This document shows positions 1 to 12,500 of a stretch of 64,000 nt of DNA, piece after piece (the stretch's first letter is position 1; each line of letters begins with the position of its first letter). A program made the position numbers and the translations under genes. The stretch is from Owenia fusiformis (taxonomy: Eukaryota; Annelida; Polychaeta; Sabellida; Oweniidae). Location: positions 19,791,181 through 19,855,180 of the forward strand of contig CAIIXF020000010.1 in assembly GCA_903813345.2 (NCBI GenBank). The letters are read 5' to 3'. A model generated the notes under the pieces. The model was not told where the DNA came from. It saw only the letters and a list, made by a program, of their open reading frames with translations, and made no database searches.

Positions 1-1716
1 AACCAACTCTAAAACATATGAGATATCACAATTACATATAATACATGAAGAGGTAGATATAGGTATGGATTTTCCCTATACTATATTATCATGGAATTGC
101 CTATATACATTTTTAGAAAAATACTGACATAGAATTTCCTGTATATTGTGATTACAAAGTGCATATAAAATAAAACAAATGTTATAAAATCACATTGTGC
201 TTCATGTAAATATGGAATAATATTCCAGAATCACTTCTGACAAGTCATATCACAATTGTACTGTAGAACACACACTGCCCTCAGATTTTCCATGATAGCA
301 TGTCTGGAAAGAATAATAACATAATTAAACCAAATTCTTCACCATCTTGTCTAATAAGTCATTTCATCCATTAGTCCCTGATTCTGTATATTCACAAAAT
401 CTGAAAAAATCACATCCTACAACAATTGGAAACACACATAATACTTATACTTTTTCGAGGTGATTAACTATCGAATAATTGAGAAATGGATTGGTGCTTT
501 ATGCACCACGCAGTCAAACACAAATAATGTGATTTCAGTATTGTCTATTATATGTACAAACCACAAGAAGTCCGGATGTATCCAATGGTTGCAATTCGAA
601 ATATGGTTCTCCGGTGAGTCAATGTTACTCGATCATCTTACACTTTACAAAGATCTCTTTGCCTGCAAATGCCAAAGTTCATAGATTAGTCCTTACTTGA
701 AAAAGTTCCATGCTACTTGAAGTTCGTCTGATGCAACCTATACAGTATACACCCTAGCTAGCAAATCTATCATTGGCCTATACAATCAATATTGTCTAAA
801 ATATATTAGATTCTATATTTCAGTAATTATTTCACCTTGATGCATCAAACCATTCCTTTCCTAGCTACAACAATATAGAGGATCACTGATTCTTACAAAA
901 ATGGCCTCCAATGTGTTTTCAACTTTCAACACCACATGTAAACACTGCATATACACAGGCTCTTTATCAGCGCTATATTTAGACAAGTACCCTTACTGAA
1001 TATGAACAGCTGCATATAAATGAACAGAGAATCAATATGGCCGACATTTCATTTTGTTGAACAGAACAGAACACTCTTTAACAATTTATCAAGCATTAAC
1101 ATACTATAGAGAGAATTCAGAATGCCACATGGCCAAAATGAAAAAATAGGAATTTCCCAGATTTTCGATAAATCCAAGATAAAATGACTCAAAAATGGAG
1201 ATAACTGGGTCATTTTGTATTTAATTTGTAGGCATAAAAGCATCAAATAACTATATATATCGTATAGTGTTCCATTTGATTTTTCTGATTTCTTTGATCG
1301 TGAAAAATTAGACATAGCTAAAGAATGATACTATCACTAACCTTCCAGAAGTTAGTAAAACATTCAACCTAATAGCAAACAAACTTTGTTCAACCATTTA
1401 GCAAATGCACTTAACTTTCCATAAATTTCTGCCACAAATAATTTATGATAGGACAACTATATGGAAAAAGTTTAAAACCGATTCTGAATTATTCCCTAAA
1501 CTTGTCCTAGCCATCTTCTGTGTTTAACGTCACAAACTAGCGCGATTTGGTCAATGATCTTTGGAACTCCACGAAGGGATAACCTCACACGTATCAGAAA
1601 ATAGTAGCACCCTTAAGAAAATTACTTTTTATTTCATTTATAGTGGGAGATAAATAGAATGTGATATACGAGCATGGAGCTATTAGGAGTTTTAAATTAT
1701 CAACATTTGCAATATA
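1..1716. other. Intergenic DNA, no gene recognised
   Basis: AT-rich sequence with only short, unconserved open frames on both strands. I see no splice-linked exons, RNA gene or clear transposon ends here. Confidence 0.5.
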
Positions 1717-2513
1717 ACAGGGTGTCTAAAAAAAGAAACTGGGATTTAATTGCTTATTTCTCAGATATGAATAATAATAGGAAACTTACTGAGCTACCAC
1801 CTGATAGGTTGTGATGTCCTCTTATGATACCAAAGTTGTCTATTTTCCTTCATGAATGACTGAGTTCTGAGAGGTTTTAAGTGACCATGTCAGAAATGGG
1901 CTTGTGCCACGTTTTCTTTCATGAATGACTGAACAATGAGGGATTCAAATGGCTATGCCAGGATGGTTATTTGGAGTAATCTGAAGGATAAAATCTAGAC
2001 AACATCACCAAGAGACGTTGATGATCTAAGGGCCAGGATTGTTGCAGCAGTGGAAGATCTAAGGGGACAATGAGACATCATCAGGGATGCAGTACGTGCG
2101 ATGAGATCTAGGGCAGACATTTGCATTGAAAGGAATGGGGGTCATGTTGAAGGACACTGTGGTTAAAACAACTATGAAAGGACATTGGGATTTAAAAGGG
2201 GTGTTAAATATGATATGTGTAACTTTAATTGGAATAAATGAATAAAAGAGTAATATACTGATGTTTGTCGTTACTTATCACTATGTTATGATGGTGAAAT
2301 TGACTTGGCTGAAAATGGCACAAACCCATTTATGACATGATCACTTAAATCCCTCATTGCTCAGTCATCTGTGGAGGAAAATAGAACATCTTGGTATCAT
2401 ATGAAAGAGGACATAGAGACGCAAATGATGATACCTGTGAATCTTCCCTAACATTATTCATCTTTGAGAAAAATAAGCAATTTAATCTTGGTTTCCTTTT
2501 TGGGACACTCTGT
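1717..2513 (+). mobile_element. Decayed DNA transposon with long terminal inverted repeats
   Basis: The left end (from about 1717, reading CAGGGTGTC) and the right end (about 2400-2513, reading GGGACACTCTG) are imperfect inverted repeats of well over 100 bp. Both arms carry the phrase for 'gcttatttctcagatatgaa' or its diverged complement. TA occurs close to both ends, as expected for the Tc1/mariner/IS630 group. The interior keeps a C-terminal transposase remnant on the + strand (2002-2166). Most of the transposase is missing, so this is an internally deleted, immobile copy. Confidence 0.7.
2002..2166 (+). pseudogene. C-terminal remnant of a DDE transposase
   Basis: This single frame has one in-frame stop (TGA) about two fifths of the way along. 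It reads through an arginine-rich helix to a tail containing AMRSRADICIERNGGHVEG. A terminal 'C-x-x-x-x-G-G-H-x-E' tail after an amphipathic helix is typical of the end of Tc1/mariner/IS630-superfamily transposases. It sits between the inverted repeats of the surrounding element. The stop and the missing catalytic core make it a pseudogene. Superfamily assignment rests on the tail motif and the nearby TA dinucleotides. Confidence 0.6.
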
Positions 2514-2624
2514 AGTACTCGCTTTCCACTTTCATAACATAAAATCATAAATTTACTACAGGTTAATAGGTGCCCTAGAAATATACAAAACAATCGCACA
2601 ACATTTTAGAAATATACGGAAAAG

Positions 2625-3347
2625 TTCAGAATCAGACTCCTGTGTCCCAAGGCATCGGCATCTAAAACCAAACCCCCTCACTGGTATTTGAGCTCTCAAA
2701 GATTATGTTTTTTTACAAAAAAAGTGGCCATTTTGAAATTCAGCCGACATCTTGAAAATTCTTACTTGACCAGAACTGCTGTGTCCCTGGGCATCAGCAT
2801 ATAAAATTTGAACTAAATCCTCTCACTGATATTTGAGATATCAAAGATTATGTTTATTTACGAAAAAATGGTGGCCATTTAGTAATTCAGCTGCCATCTT
2901 GAAAATTCTTACTCAAACAGAGCTACTATGTTCCTAGGTATCAACATACAACATTTAAACCAAATCTGTTCACTGGTATTTGAGTTATCAAAGCTTATAT
3001 ATTTTTAAAATGGCGGCCTTTTGAAATTCAGTCAGCATCTTGAAAGTTCTTTCTCAAACAGAGCTACTGTGTTCATAGGCATCAGCATATAAATTTGAAT
3101 CAAATCTATTCAGTGGTATTTGAGTTATCAATGATTACTTTTTTATGAAAAATGGCTGCCATTTTTAACTGACTGATCATGTTGAAAATTCCTTCTCAAG
3201 CAGTGCTCCTATACCCATACTGCCATAAGGCAACCGCCAATAAAATTTGAATCAAATCTGTCAACCGGCATTTGAGTTATCGCCAGGACAAATGAACAGA
3301 CAGACAGACAGCTTTTCTATATTCCCTTTGATCTTCGTTCAGTGGGA
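2625..3347 (-). mobile_element. Truncated non-autonomous Helitron, 5' part
   Basis: Read on the minus strand it starts TCCCACTGAACGAAG next to 3347. It runs through a (CTGT)n stretch and then several diverged units of 140-180 bp. Each unit contains 'tttgataactcaaatacc', 'agggacacagtag' and 'aaaatggcggcc'. These match the 17200-18751 and 57017-58311 elements. The 3' hairpin and CTAG end are absent, so this copy is truncated and older than those. Confidence 0.65.
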
Positions 3348-3948
3348 AAATGAAGAAAATAAGTCTGTTTTGCATTTAAATTTTTATTATCTCTTGGATA
3401 TTGTGCTTATGGGTTGATGCAATAACGTTTATGTACTGTTAGGTTGAATGTTTTACTAACTTCTGCACAATATCATTCTCTAGCTTATAAGTCTTCTTTT
3501 AAAAAATCAAGTAAAACACTAGCTCCAAAATTCTACTCAAAAATCAACATAGAATGTTAGTCTCATGTTCAACAGAAAAGCGACTCAATTTGTTTGTAAA
3601 ATTGATTCTTTAAGAAAGTTCAACAATCAATTTAAATGTTAAAATTAGATTCATTTTTATCTAACATACAAAAACCTCATTTTTGCATTTGCCATTATAA
3701 CGCAGCATGTATCATTTATATCATTTAACCCTTTCCCGACGTGAATATAAGAGGAAAATGTTGGTCTGGTGACGGATAAGTAAGAGAGGTTTTTAGGTTA
3801 AAACTGGAAATGATGTATATCCCGGGACCTTTACTTTAACTTTTATCACTAAAAACAATTTTTAATAAGCATTATCACATTCAACAAGTTGTCAAAATTT
3901 GGTGTAAAATACTGAATAGAACTTGAGATACTGCCATTTGATTGATGT

Positions 3949-4650
3949 ATGCAAATAGAGATAGTGGTGCCAAAAAGAGCCTATCGTCGTGAAATGTATT
4001 ACATAATACGGCTCCATATGGAGCATATCGTCGTGAAAGGGTTAAATATCCAAAATAAAAATTACAGGCAAGCAATTTGTAGACTTAGGCTTAGTTCCCA
4101 CAAGTTACATATAGAACTTGGTCGCCATTTGAAGCCTAAGCCAAAACCTGTAGATGAACGTTTATGTAATATTTGTGGTATTTTAGAAAATGAACAACAC
4201 TTCATCATGTTTTGTAAGAAAAACACTGCAGAAAGAAAACATTTGTTTGACAGCCTTACACAATTTAATTTTGTAGGCAGTCTTGACATTATTTTTAAAA
4301 AACTGATGTCTCACAAAAATTCTTATGTAATTTTACATTTAGCAAAGTTCATCTATCATTCACTCAAAAAATTGGATTAATGTGTCACTGATACGTCACA
4401 CTGATATTTTTAAATTTCTGTCAAGTCGTATCTGTATTTTACAATTATCTTGTATTTTTGTATTTTACATTTGATGATGTTGTAATTAGAATTGTATTTT
4501 ACAACAACTTTATTTTTGTATTCAGTAGTTACATGTAGTTTAGTCTTAGGTCAATTTTGTATATTGTAGTATTTAGTTTTTTAGTGACTTATACGTATGT
4601 CTTTGTAATGACATCACAGAGTCAATAAAAGATATATATTAAATATTCTA
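3949..4650 (+). pseudogene. LINE-type retrotransposon 3' fragment (end of reverse transcriptase ORF)
   Basis: The open frame ends at 4380. From about 4046 it reads like the extreme C-terminus of a non-LTR retrotransposon ORF2: a basic stretch (RLRLSSHKLHIELGRH) followed by a CxxC...HxxxxC zinc-knuckle-like motif (LCNICGILENEQHFIMFC). This tail is common in animal LINE ORF2 proteins. About 270 bp of AT-rich 3' UTR-like sequence follows, ending with AATAAAAG near 4625. The catalytic reverse transcriptase domain is missing, consistent with 5' truncation. The upstream methionine at 3949 is probably fortuitous. Confidence 0.7.
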
Positions 4651-4775
4651 ATATGATATGTAACGTCACACTAGCTAGAACAATTGATTTACTATATTGG
4701 AGTATGTTATGACCAATAAAATTTATAAATGCAAATAGTCATGTTTCTTTTCTGTTTATCATATAAGAATAGTAA

Positions 4776-4937
4776 AAAAGACCTCGATTTTATGATTTAT
4801 GTCAAATATATGACTTCAAATTTTATTCTGGCCATTGCCAAAGACCTCAACCGCGATGTGATTTCAGTCTTTTAACAATGAACAAAATAAAATTTTAGGT
4901 CATATATCACGTCATAAATCATAAAATCTCGGTCTTT
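4776..4937. mobile_element. Short fold-back MITE, 162 bp
   Basis: Inverted termini read AAAGACCTCGATTTTATGAT at the left and the near-complement ATCATAAAATCTCGGTCTTT at the right, with a mostly palindromic interior. It has no coding capacity. Confidence 0.6.
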
Positions 4938-5167
4938 ATTCCTTAATTGAATGCAGGTTTAAATTATGTTGATTACATTTCACCAGTGGTACCTCACAAA
5001 ATATCATATTGACAGTTGTTCATTTTTTAACCAAATTAGGATTTGGATGATTGGGATTGGTGAAAAACTGCATGATTTTGAAAGAATTTCAAGCAAGGGG
5101 GACGAGCTTCTGCTCCCTAGCTCCCCTCACTACAGGCCTTTTGTGGATGTCTGGTTCAATCCTACAT

Positions 5168-5318
5168 CGGGGTTTCACTAGAATTTTTTACAACAGGCTA
5201 AATAAATGTAAAATTATAAATTAACATGGGAAAGTTGAAAAGCCCCTAAAAACAACAGGGGATTTTGTGAAAACAACCGGGGAAAATCGCCTGTTGCCTG
5301 CTGCTAATGAAACCCCTG
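5168..5318. mobile_element. MITE with GGGGTTTCACTAG / AATGAAACCCC ends
   Basis: Inverted termini GGGGTTTCACTAG and AATGAAACCCCTG flank about 125 bp. A second, internally shorter copy with the same ends and the phrase 'aaaatcgcctgttgcctgc' is at 42415-42492. Two independent copies sharing ends support a mobile origin. Confidence 0.6.
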
Positions 5319-5539
5319 CTACATTATCCACTTCATGTGGGTGCTGCACACCGATAAGTGTTTGCAGCTCAATATCCTAGATATAAGCAGCTTACTTTTC
5401 ATCATCAAGATTATTAGACCTACCTGTAATTGGGAGGTCGCACAAGCTCCCGGTTTACTGGCCTTCACAATGCATCTTGTGCCTTCACAATACATTCAGG
5501 ATACATAAAAAAAATCTGGATATATACCAACCCAAGGGT

Positions 5540-5750
5540 TAAACGTTCACTCGCTGATCCAAGCTAACAAGGCCTATTTTTGATAATTTTGCCTAAAAAG
5601 GCCTTAAAAGGCCAAGTTATGCTGAAAAGGCCCATTTTTCAGGCCCTACCAAAACTTTTGGGATCAAACATTTTTGGGGCCCTAAAACTTTTTTCTTAGC
5701 CCACAAAAGGGATGTAGGGCCCAGGCCCCCCTGGATCTGCCAGTGATGTC
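5540..5750. repeat. AAGGCC-rich dispersed repeat fragment
   Basis: It is dense in aggcc/ggcct and ends in CTGGATCTGCCAGTG. The same composition and the CTGGATC(C/T)GCCA end occur in the complete element at 43382-43690, so this looks like a diverged or half copy of that family. Confidence 0.45.
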
Positions 5751-6298
5751 GGTGGTATATCGCAATTCCATCTGAAAGTTCAAATATCCCCTACAGTTAT
5801 TATACAATTAGACAATAAAGCACGAAACTAAATATATCTAATAGAAAGGTGAGTCCTGTAGTATACTGCCAACCCAAGGTATAGAATCCATTGTGAAATT
5901 CTTCGTTGGCTGGTCATGCAGCTCTCATGAGATTACAAATAAAGCTTCTGATCGTCCCTATAAATAAGAAAGAAGTCGATTTTTAGTATGTTCACGCAGA
6001 GATTTCCCATGAAAATGGCAATATTACTGTGCAATATTACTGTTTGGCCACAGTCCTCCAATCATCTCCCTCCAATGGAATCCTTAGGAATCCAAAATGG
6101 CAGACAGAAGCAATGACCAACACTATTGGAACTGAATTGAATGAGATGAATGGAGGAATCATAAACTAAGAAACACCAAAATAAATAATGTATATCAACA
6201 CACATACTTACCAATCGAATACTTGTTACTTTGAACTGTACCAAACGTGTATGGTAGTGAAACTCACAACTGAACACCCTAAATTCTTAGGGCGTCGT

Positions 6299-6308
6299 GT
6301 CACGTGAC
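6299..6308. promoter_or_regulatory. Palindromic E-box (GTCACGTGAC), CLEAR-like
   Basis: A perfect 10-bp palindrome 198 bp upstream of the JmjC gene ATG. It matches the consensus bound by MiT/TFE-type bHLH-Zip factors. The role is inferred from the motif and its position only. Confidence 0.35.
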
Positions 6309-6505
6309 TACCTGATATCCCAGTGTGCATTGCAAGAAAAATATGGAACCGGGAAGTTGGGGATTCAAAACATTTCAACGAATTTCACTGATATAACCTA
6401 CCATACGCGATAACAGGATAATTTAACAAACTAATTAGATGAAAGAGATATTTGTGCAATATATAAACATCTGCTCAGGCGGGGGATAGTTCCCTAAACG
6501 TGAAA

Positions 6506-9500
6506 ATGAATCGTTTTCAGTGCAAAAATTTTCCAGTCTTGTTTTTATTTTTTCTCAAAGTTTTTTCCATCTTCCAACAATCGTTCAGTTTTGCAGAGAA
6601 AGGAAATGCAGAACCTATAGGACATTTAAAACCACTTGGGTCTCACATGCCACCTGAAAGTTCAGTAGATGAACTTCAAGTCCTGCCAACATCAGAGATA
6701 TTCCACAAGGAATATGTTAAGCCTGGAAAGCCATTGATCTTCAAAGGAGCAGCTAAATTGATGCCTGCCTTTAAACTGTGGACTGACGATTATCTGAGGT
6801 TTGTAGAAATTCAATTGCAGACCCAACCAGGGGGATGTCATGTCAGTAAACCTGACAAAATCTTTGGGAGGAAGTAAATCTAAAAACATAGGATTAGTCC
6901 TTTGTAATGGCTGATGTGAAAGTCACTCCACCTTACTTCCTGCGAAAGCTATTGGATTTTGATATAATAGCTTTCCCACGGAGCATTTGGACAGCTCAAT
7001 GATCGTGACCTTTGAAACCGAATTAAGTCGATCCGCGGCTTACTTTTGGTCTCTAACTGTGTCTTACATCAGTATCATCAATCCGTGTAAGTATCGGAGC
7101 GCTGGAGTACTTCTTTTTCGATCAAGACTTGTAATTGTTAGTCAACTGAATCGTTTTACTGCCAAATTCCAATATGGCGGTTTCTGCTCGGACATTTTCG
7201 TAAATCTCCGGAGGTTGTCCGAACCTAACTAATTCTCAAGATTCATTTCGTTCGTTGCGTATCTCGCACCTAGCAAACCGCCATATTGGAAATGGGTCTA
7301 AAAAACTTTCACTCGATGAACAATTTACAAGTCTTGATCGAAAAAGAAGTACTCCAGCGCTCCGATACTTACATGGATTGATGATACTGATGTAAGACAC
7401 AGTTAGAGACCAAAAGTAAGCCGCGGATCGACGCGACTTAATTCGATTTCAAAGGTCACTATTGATGAGCTGTTCACTTCTCCGTTTGAGAGCCATAAGT
7501 TTCAAAATCTAACAGTGGCTCTCGAAGTGAGTAAACTCCACCTTATCCCGTTCCCGGACTATAGTCCTGCACTGAGCGCATTCATTTGCCTGTACGATTA
7601 CAACTTGGGAGAATTATCTACGCCCCTTACACTTAAGATACCTACCTCAATGCATTATAGAACTCAAGATGTAACTTCTAATATATTGGAACCGCCGATT
7701 GTCTGGGTATATCGGCAGAACGGGAACATTTCTCTTTTTCATCGAGAGAGATTCCATCACTTTTCAAAATGGTGGTTAGATTTAAAAGGGGAATCCCCCG
7801 TTTGGCTGTCCCGGATGTAGCCCGGAAGTACCAATATGGAGGAATTTGACGGTTGAAATAAGTTAAATGTTACACGCAAATATTGCGATCAAAAACGAAA
7901 ATGTCTTCGTTCTGCCGATAAACCCAGACAATTGTGGATTCAACTACATGAAAAGAATGCTAAATTACCAAGGAATCTATTGAAGTAGGTATCAGAAGTG
8001 TAAGATGAGTAAAAAATTCTCCCATGTTGTAATCGCACAGGCAAAAGATTGAGATGTTCACAGGACCATAGTCCGGGAACGGGATAAACTCCACCCTGGT
8101 GGGAAATGAATCCACAACCTCCAGATTACATGTCAGGTGCTCTACTACTTGAGCTACAGAGCCTTCTGACTCTGATATCAACATTGCATATATGACATCA
8201 CAGCCATGACTTACATGCCCAGTTGCATAGATCCATTATGAAGTTTACCTGTCTTTCCAGGTTGTCAATCGCGCTATTCATGATGTCACATGTTACTTCC
8301 TGCGAAAGCTATTTGGATTTTGATATAATAGCTTTCCCACGGAGCATTTGGTCAGCTCAATGATCGTGACCTTTGAAATTGAATTAAGTCGATCCGCGGC
8401 TTACTTTTGGTCTCTAACTGTGTCTTACATCAGTATCATCAATCCGTGTAAGTATTGGAGTGCTGGAGTACTTCTTTTTCGATCAAGACTTGTAATTGTT
8501 AGTCGAGTGAATCGTTTTACTGCCAAATTCCAATATGGCGGTTTCTGCTCGGACATTTTCGTAAATCTCCGGAGGTTGTCCGAACCTAACTAATTCTCAA
8601 AAATCATTTCGTTCGTTGCGTATCTCGCACCTAGCAAACCGCCATATTGGAAATAGGTCTGTAAAACTTTAACTCGATGAACAATTTACAAGTCTTGATC
8701 GAAAAAGAAGTACCCCAGCGCTCCAATACTTACACGGATTGATGATACTGATGTAAGACACAGTTAGAGACCAAAAGTAAGCCGCGGATCGACTTAATTC
8801 AATTTCAAAGGTCACTATTGATCAGCTGTTCACTTCTCCGTTTGAGAGCCATAAGTTTCAAAATCTAACATGGCTCTCGAAGTGAGTAAGTCACATGGTC
8901 TTTCCCATGTGCCATTCCCCAAAGGAGAAATTATTAGTTAATCTGAAAACATAGGATTAAATCCTATGCTACTGTTATGGCCGATGTGAAAAAAGCCACT
9001 CCACCATGATGAGGAAGGATTGTACATGTACAATTTTTACAGACGATATATCTCAGTATTCATATTCCATATATTTTTCACCTTGGCTCTTACAGTTTCA
9101 TATATTTCTTCTATCTGGCTCTTACAGTTCCAGATATGTTTTACCCATCAAGCTGTACGCAGTCCTAATTCAGGATTCTAGGTTTGGGAAAAAAGCCATG
9201 AGATGTGGGGTTTAAAAGGCATTAGGTGGCGGTTATCCTCCATGCAGGGTTAGGATTTGTAAATATATGGATTTTGAAAAAGTATACAGTACATGGAAAT
9301 ATAAAGTTTAAGACCTAAAAACATCAACTGTAAATATTTTAACCCTGAATGGATGGTACCTCCCCAAGCTCAATTTAGTTTTGGCATTTCACTTTTAATT
9401 TTTTGTATTTTCAGCTCTCAGTTTGGTGACTGGGATGTAGAAGTAGAGATGGGCAAAAAAGAGAACAGAAGTGGTAGTGCACGCCACTTGCCATTCAAGT

Positions 9501-12500
9501 CATTTTTGGATGTCTACAAGAACAGCGACATCTACCTTGTTGAGGATATTAATGATGATAATCCAATGACAGGTCAGTATTTATTTATGTTAATACAGAT
9601 GGCCTATATGTATATGTACTGTTGCTTCCATTTTGTTAGCAAATTCAAGACTATTAACAATTGACCTATATTAGATGCATTATAGTTGACCTTCCTGTAT
9701 ATACTGGTATTCTAGTATATATGGATCAGGGGTGTAGTCAGCTTTTAGTCAGGGTGGGTGCGATTGCCAAAAAAATTTGGTTTTCAGTCAGGGTGCGATA
9801 GTCGGTTCAGGGGTGCGAAAGTGGCATAAACAAGCCAAAGGAAGAAGATTTATTTCGAATTTTACAAAAATAGATGCAACTTCCTTCAAAATTGAGCTAG
9901 AAGCTTCAAATAAAAAGCATTTTAAAGCTCTTTTCTTCTTCTTTCTCACTGTTTTATTGTCACCACCATGTGGTGACGTATTGTTATGGTCTTAACAAAA
10001 CTTAACAAATACTGTTTAGACTGACTTCAATTTTTTTCAAAATCATCTACAAGTTTTCAGAAGTTCAAATCTGACTTACATTTAAGATTTTTCAAGCTCA
10101 AAAAAGGTCAAAAACTCTTTTTCAACATGCTTCAAATTGACCAATTTTTTTTCAAAATCATAAACAAGTTACCAGGAGTTCAAATCTGACTGTAGGTTTA
10201 AGATTTGACCTTCAGTGACCGTCTTGAGGTCATAGAAAGGTCAAATAGGTCTTTCTTCAACTTTCAAAATGACCTTTTTTCAAAATCATCTACAAGTTCT
10301 CAAAAGTCCAAATCTGGCTATAGATTTGACCTTCAATGACATTCTCAAGGTCTAAAATGATTTGACCTTCAATGACCTTCTCAAGGTCAAAAAGGTCTTT
10401 TTTCAACCTGCTCAAATTGACCAATTTTTTTCAAAATCATCTACAGAGTTTTCAGAAATTCAAATCTGAATTGAACTTATTATATTGTGAGCAACTAGGT
10501 GGTGACATTTTGTCATGTTAATGCCTTGTTTCTATTGATTTTAGGGGGGGGGTGGCTACACCTTTGCACACAGTCTCTATGTATTACAGATGGCCCTTAT
10601 ATTTTGACATTCTGGGGTATAATATTACAGTTGACCTATATTTTCTGACATTCTGGAGTATAATTACAGAAGATCTATATGTTCTGACATTTTGGTGCAA
10701 TACTACAGTTGACCTATACATTTGTATTTACTAAAATTTATAGAAGACCTATGTGTACTGAAGCCTTTGCTGTGTGGGGGGTTCATGAGGGGTCTGCAGA
10801 CTGTCGTGATATGGTTCAGTGGGGGAGGGACATCCAGCGTCCTCCACAATGATGGTGTCGACAACATCAACTGCCTCTTTGATGGAGAGAAAAAATTAGT
10901 GATGTTTGACAAAGTGAGTAAAATATTTGAAAGTGCAATGTTTTTAAGAATTCGTCATCATTTCCTGGCCAAAATAACTGGATTTATAAAAAATAAACTG
11001 CTTTATTCTCTCTAATGAGCATACAAGGTGGTTTCCAAATTGAAAGGACATGGTGCAATTATTGGCAAATATCCCTATGGTCAAAATGAATCATTCGTAG
11101 GTGTAACATGAAGAATAAAATGTCATATAATACTTTGGAAAATATTAAAGTGCTCGGACACACATAAGCTGAGATATGGATCATTTCGTTCAGTAAGGTT
11201 GTATTGACTTACATGGGGCTGTGCACCATTGACTTAACATGAGGATATCAGCAGATCCCAATAGAGGCCATTGGTTTCCATTGATTATCATAGAAATACC
11301 AAAAATACACTATGACCTGAATCGATTGCAAACTTAATAATTTCACAATACGACACAAATGGTTTATCTCATCAAATGTGCAAATATGAAGTTTGCAATC
11401 GATTCAGGTCATACTTAAAATAAGAAGTTTGTACATTTTTTCATCATTTTTTTCCCTACAAAATGGCTATAGAAAAATGCTCCAAAAACAACTTTTACAC
11501 TTGAATCAAATATCATACAAGTTTATAAAACCAAAGATTATACTATTATATTTCATTATGTAGTAACATATTTGGATACGATGCAGGGATGCGTAGGATG
11601 TAAATGGATTTTGACAGACACAAAAATACTTCCTGGTTTGGAATCTATGCCTCTACACTTCATGATTGAATTATGACCCTTATAAGTGGCCTATACATCA
11701 ATACAGTGCTGAATATAGGTCAACAAGATACTAGTGTGCATATAAATGTAATAATTGAAGCAGAATACTCATTTTGAAAAATCAGATGAATTATTTTTTC
11801 CCATGGGGAGAACCCAATGGAGGGTGTATAAGGTCCTTTAAAAGGGTAAGATATTAAGAGATTCCAATAAGCACAAATACAAAAAATTGAAAAAAATTGC
11901 CGATTATCCTTTTAGTTGTTATCACTAAGGTTTACATACTTTACAACTCCTGTATTTCTTTCTCTACATTAAATATAATCATCAATTGAAAGTTGTGTAA
12001 ATGATTGAACTCTACGCTCATCAGAGAGAATATTGTATGTCATTGAATTGTACTGTTGGTAATTCATCCCGCCCTTAAATATTCTTCTTAGTAAAGTATT
12101 TTCAGAACTAGATGATTTCAGCATTTTATGGAAATTATGAATTGTTCCTTACATCTAAAGCCATTATAATACTGTTTTAATATTTCAATATTCCAGAAAT
12201 ACAATACTGAGATTGAAGGGACAAACTTTGTGAAAAGGGAGGGATATAGTAAGCTGAATGTTGATAAGGTGGATCTGCTGACATATTCAGAGTTCCAGAC
12301 GTTACCCTGGGTTGAGGCTAACATGGAGAAAGGTGATTGCATGTTTATTCCATATAGGTAAGCTTCCACTAGTCTCTGGGGTGTCCTTAGTAGTCCTTAG
12401 TGGATGTCATCTTAAGAAGAACATGTATAGCTAGTCTAGGATATGTGATCCAAAACGCAAATGTAATACATAATGTCTATAACAAATCCTTACATCTTCC

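Noticed and set aside
8090-8173. tRNA-Thr-like sequence on the minus strand
   Set aside because: The B box is degenerate and the sequence runs into a repetitive body shared with other copies, so it is a SINE head and not a functional tRNA gene.
6987-8593. Two almost identical 81-residue frames (6987-7232 and 8348-8593)
   Set aside because: Their similarity reflects two copies of the same fold-back MITE; the frame is one arm of an inverted repeat with no recognisable domain.
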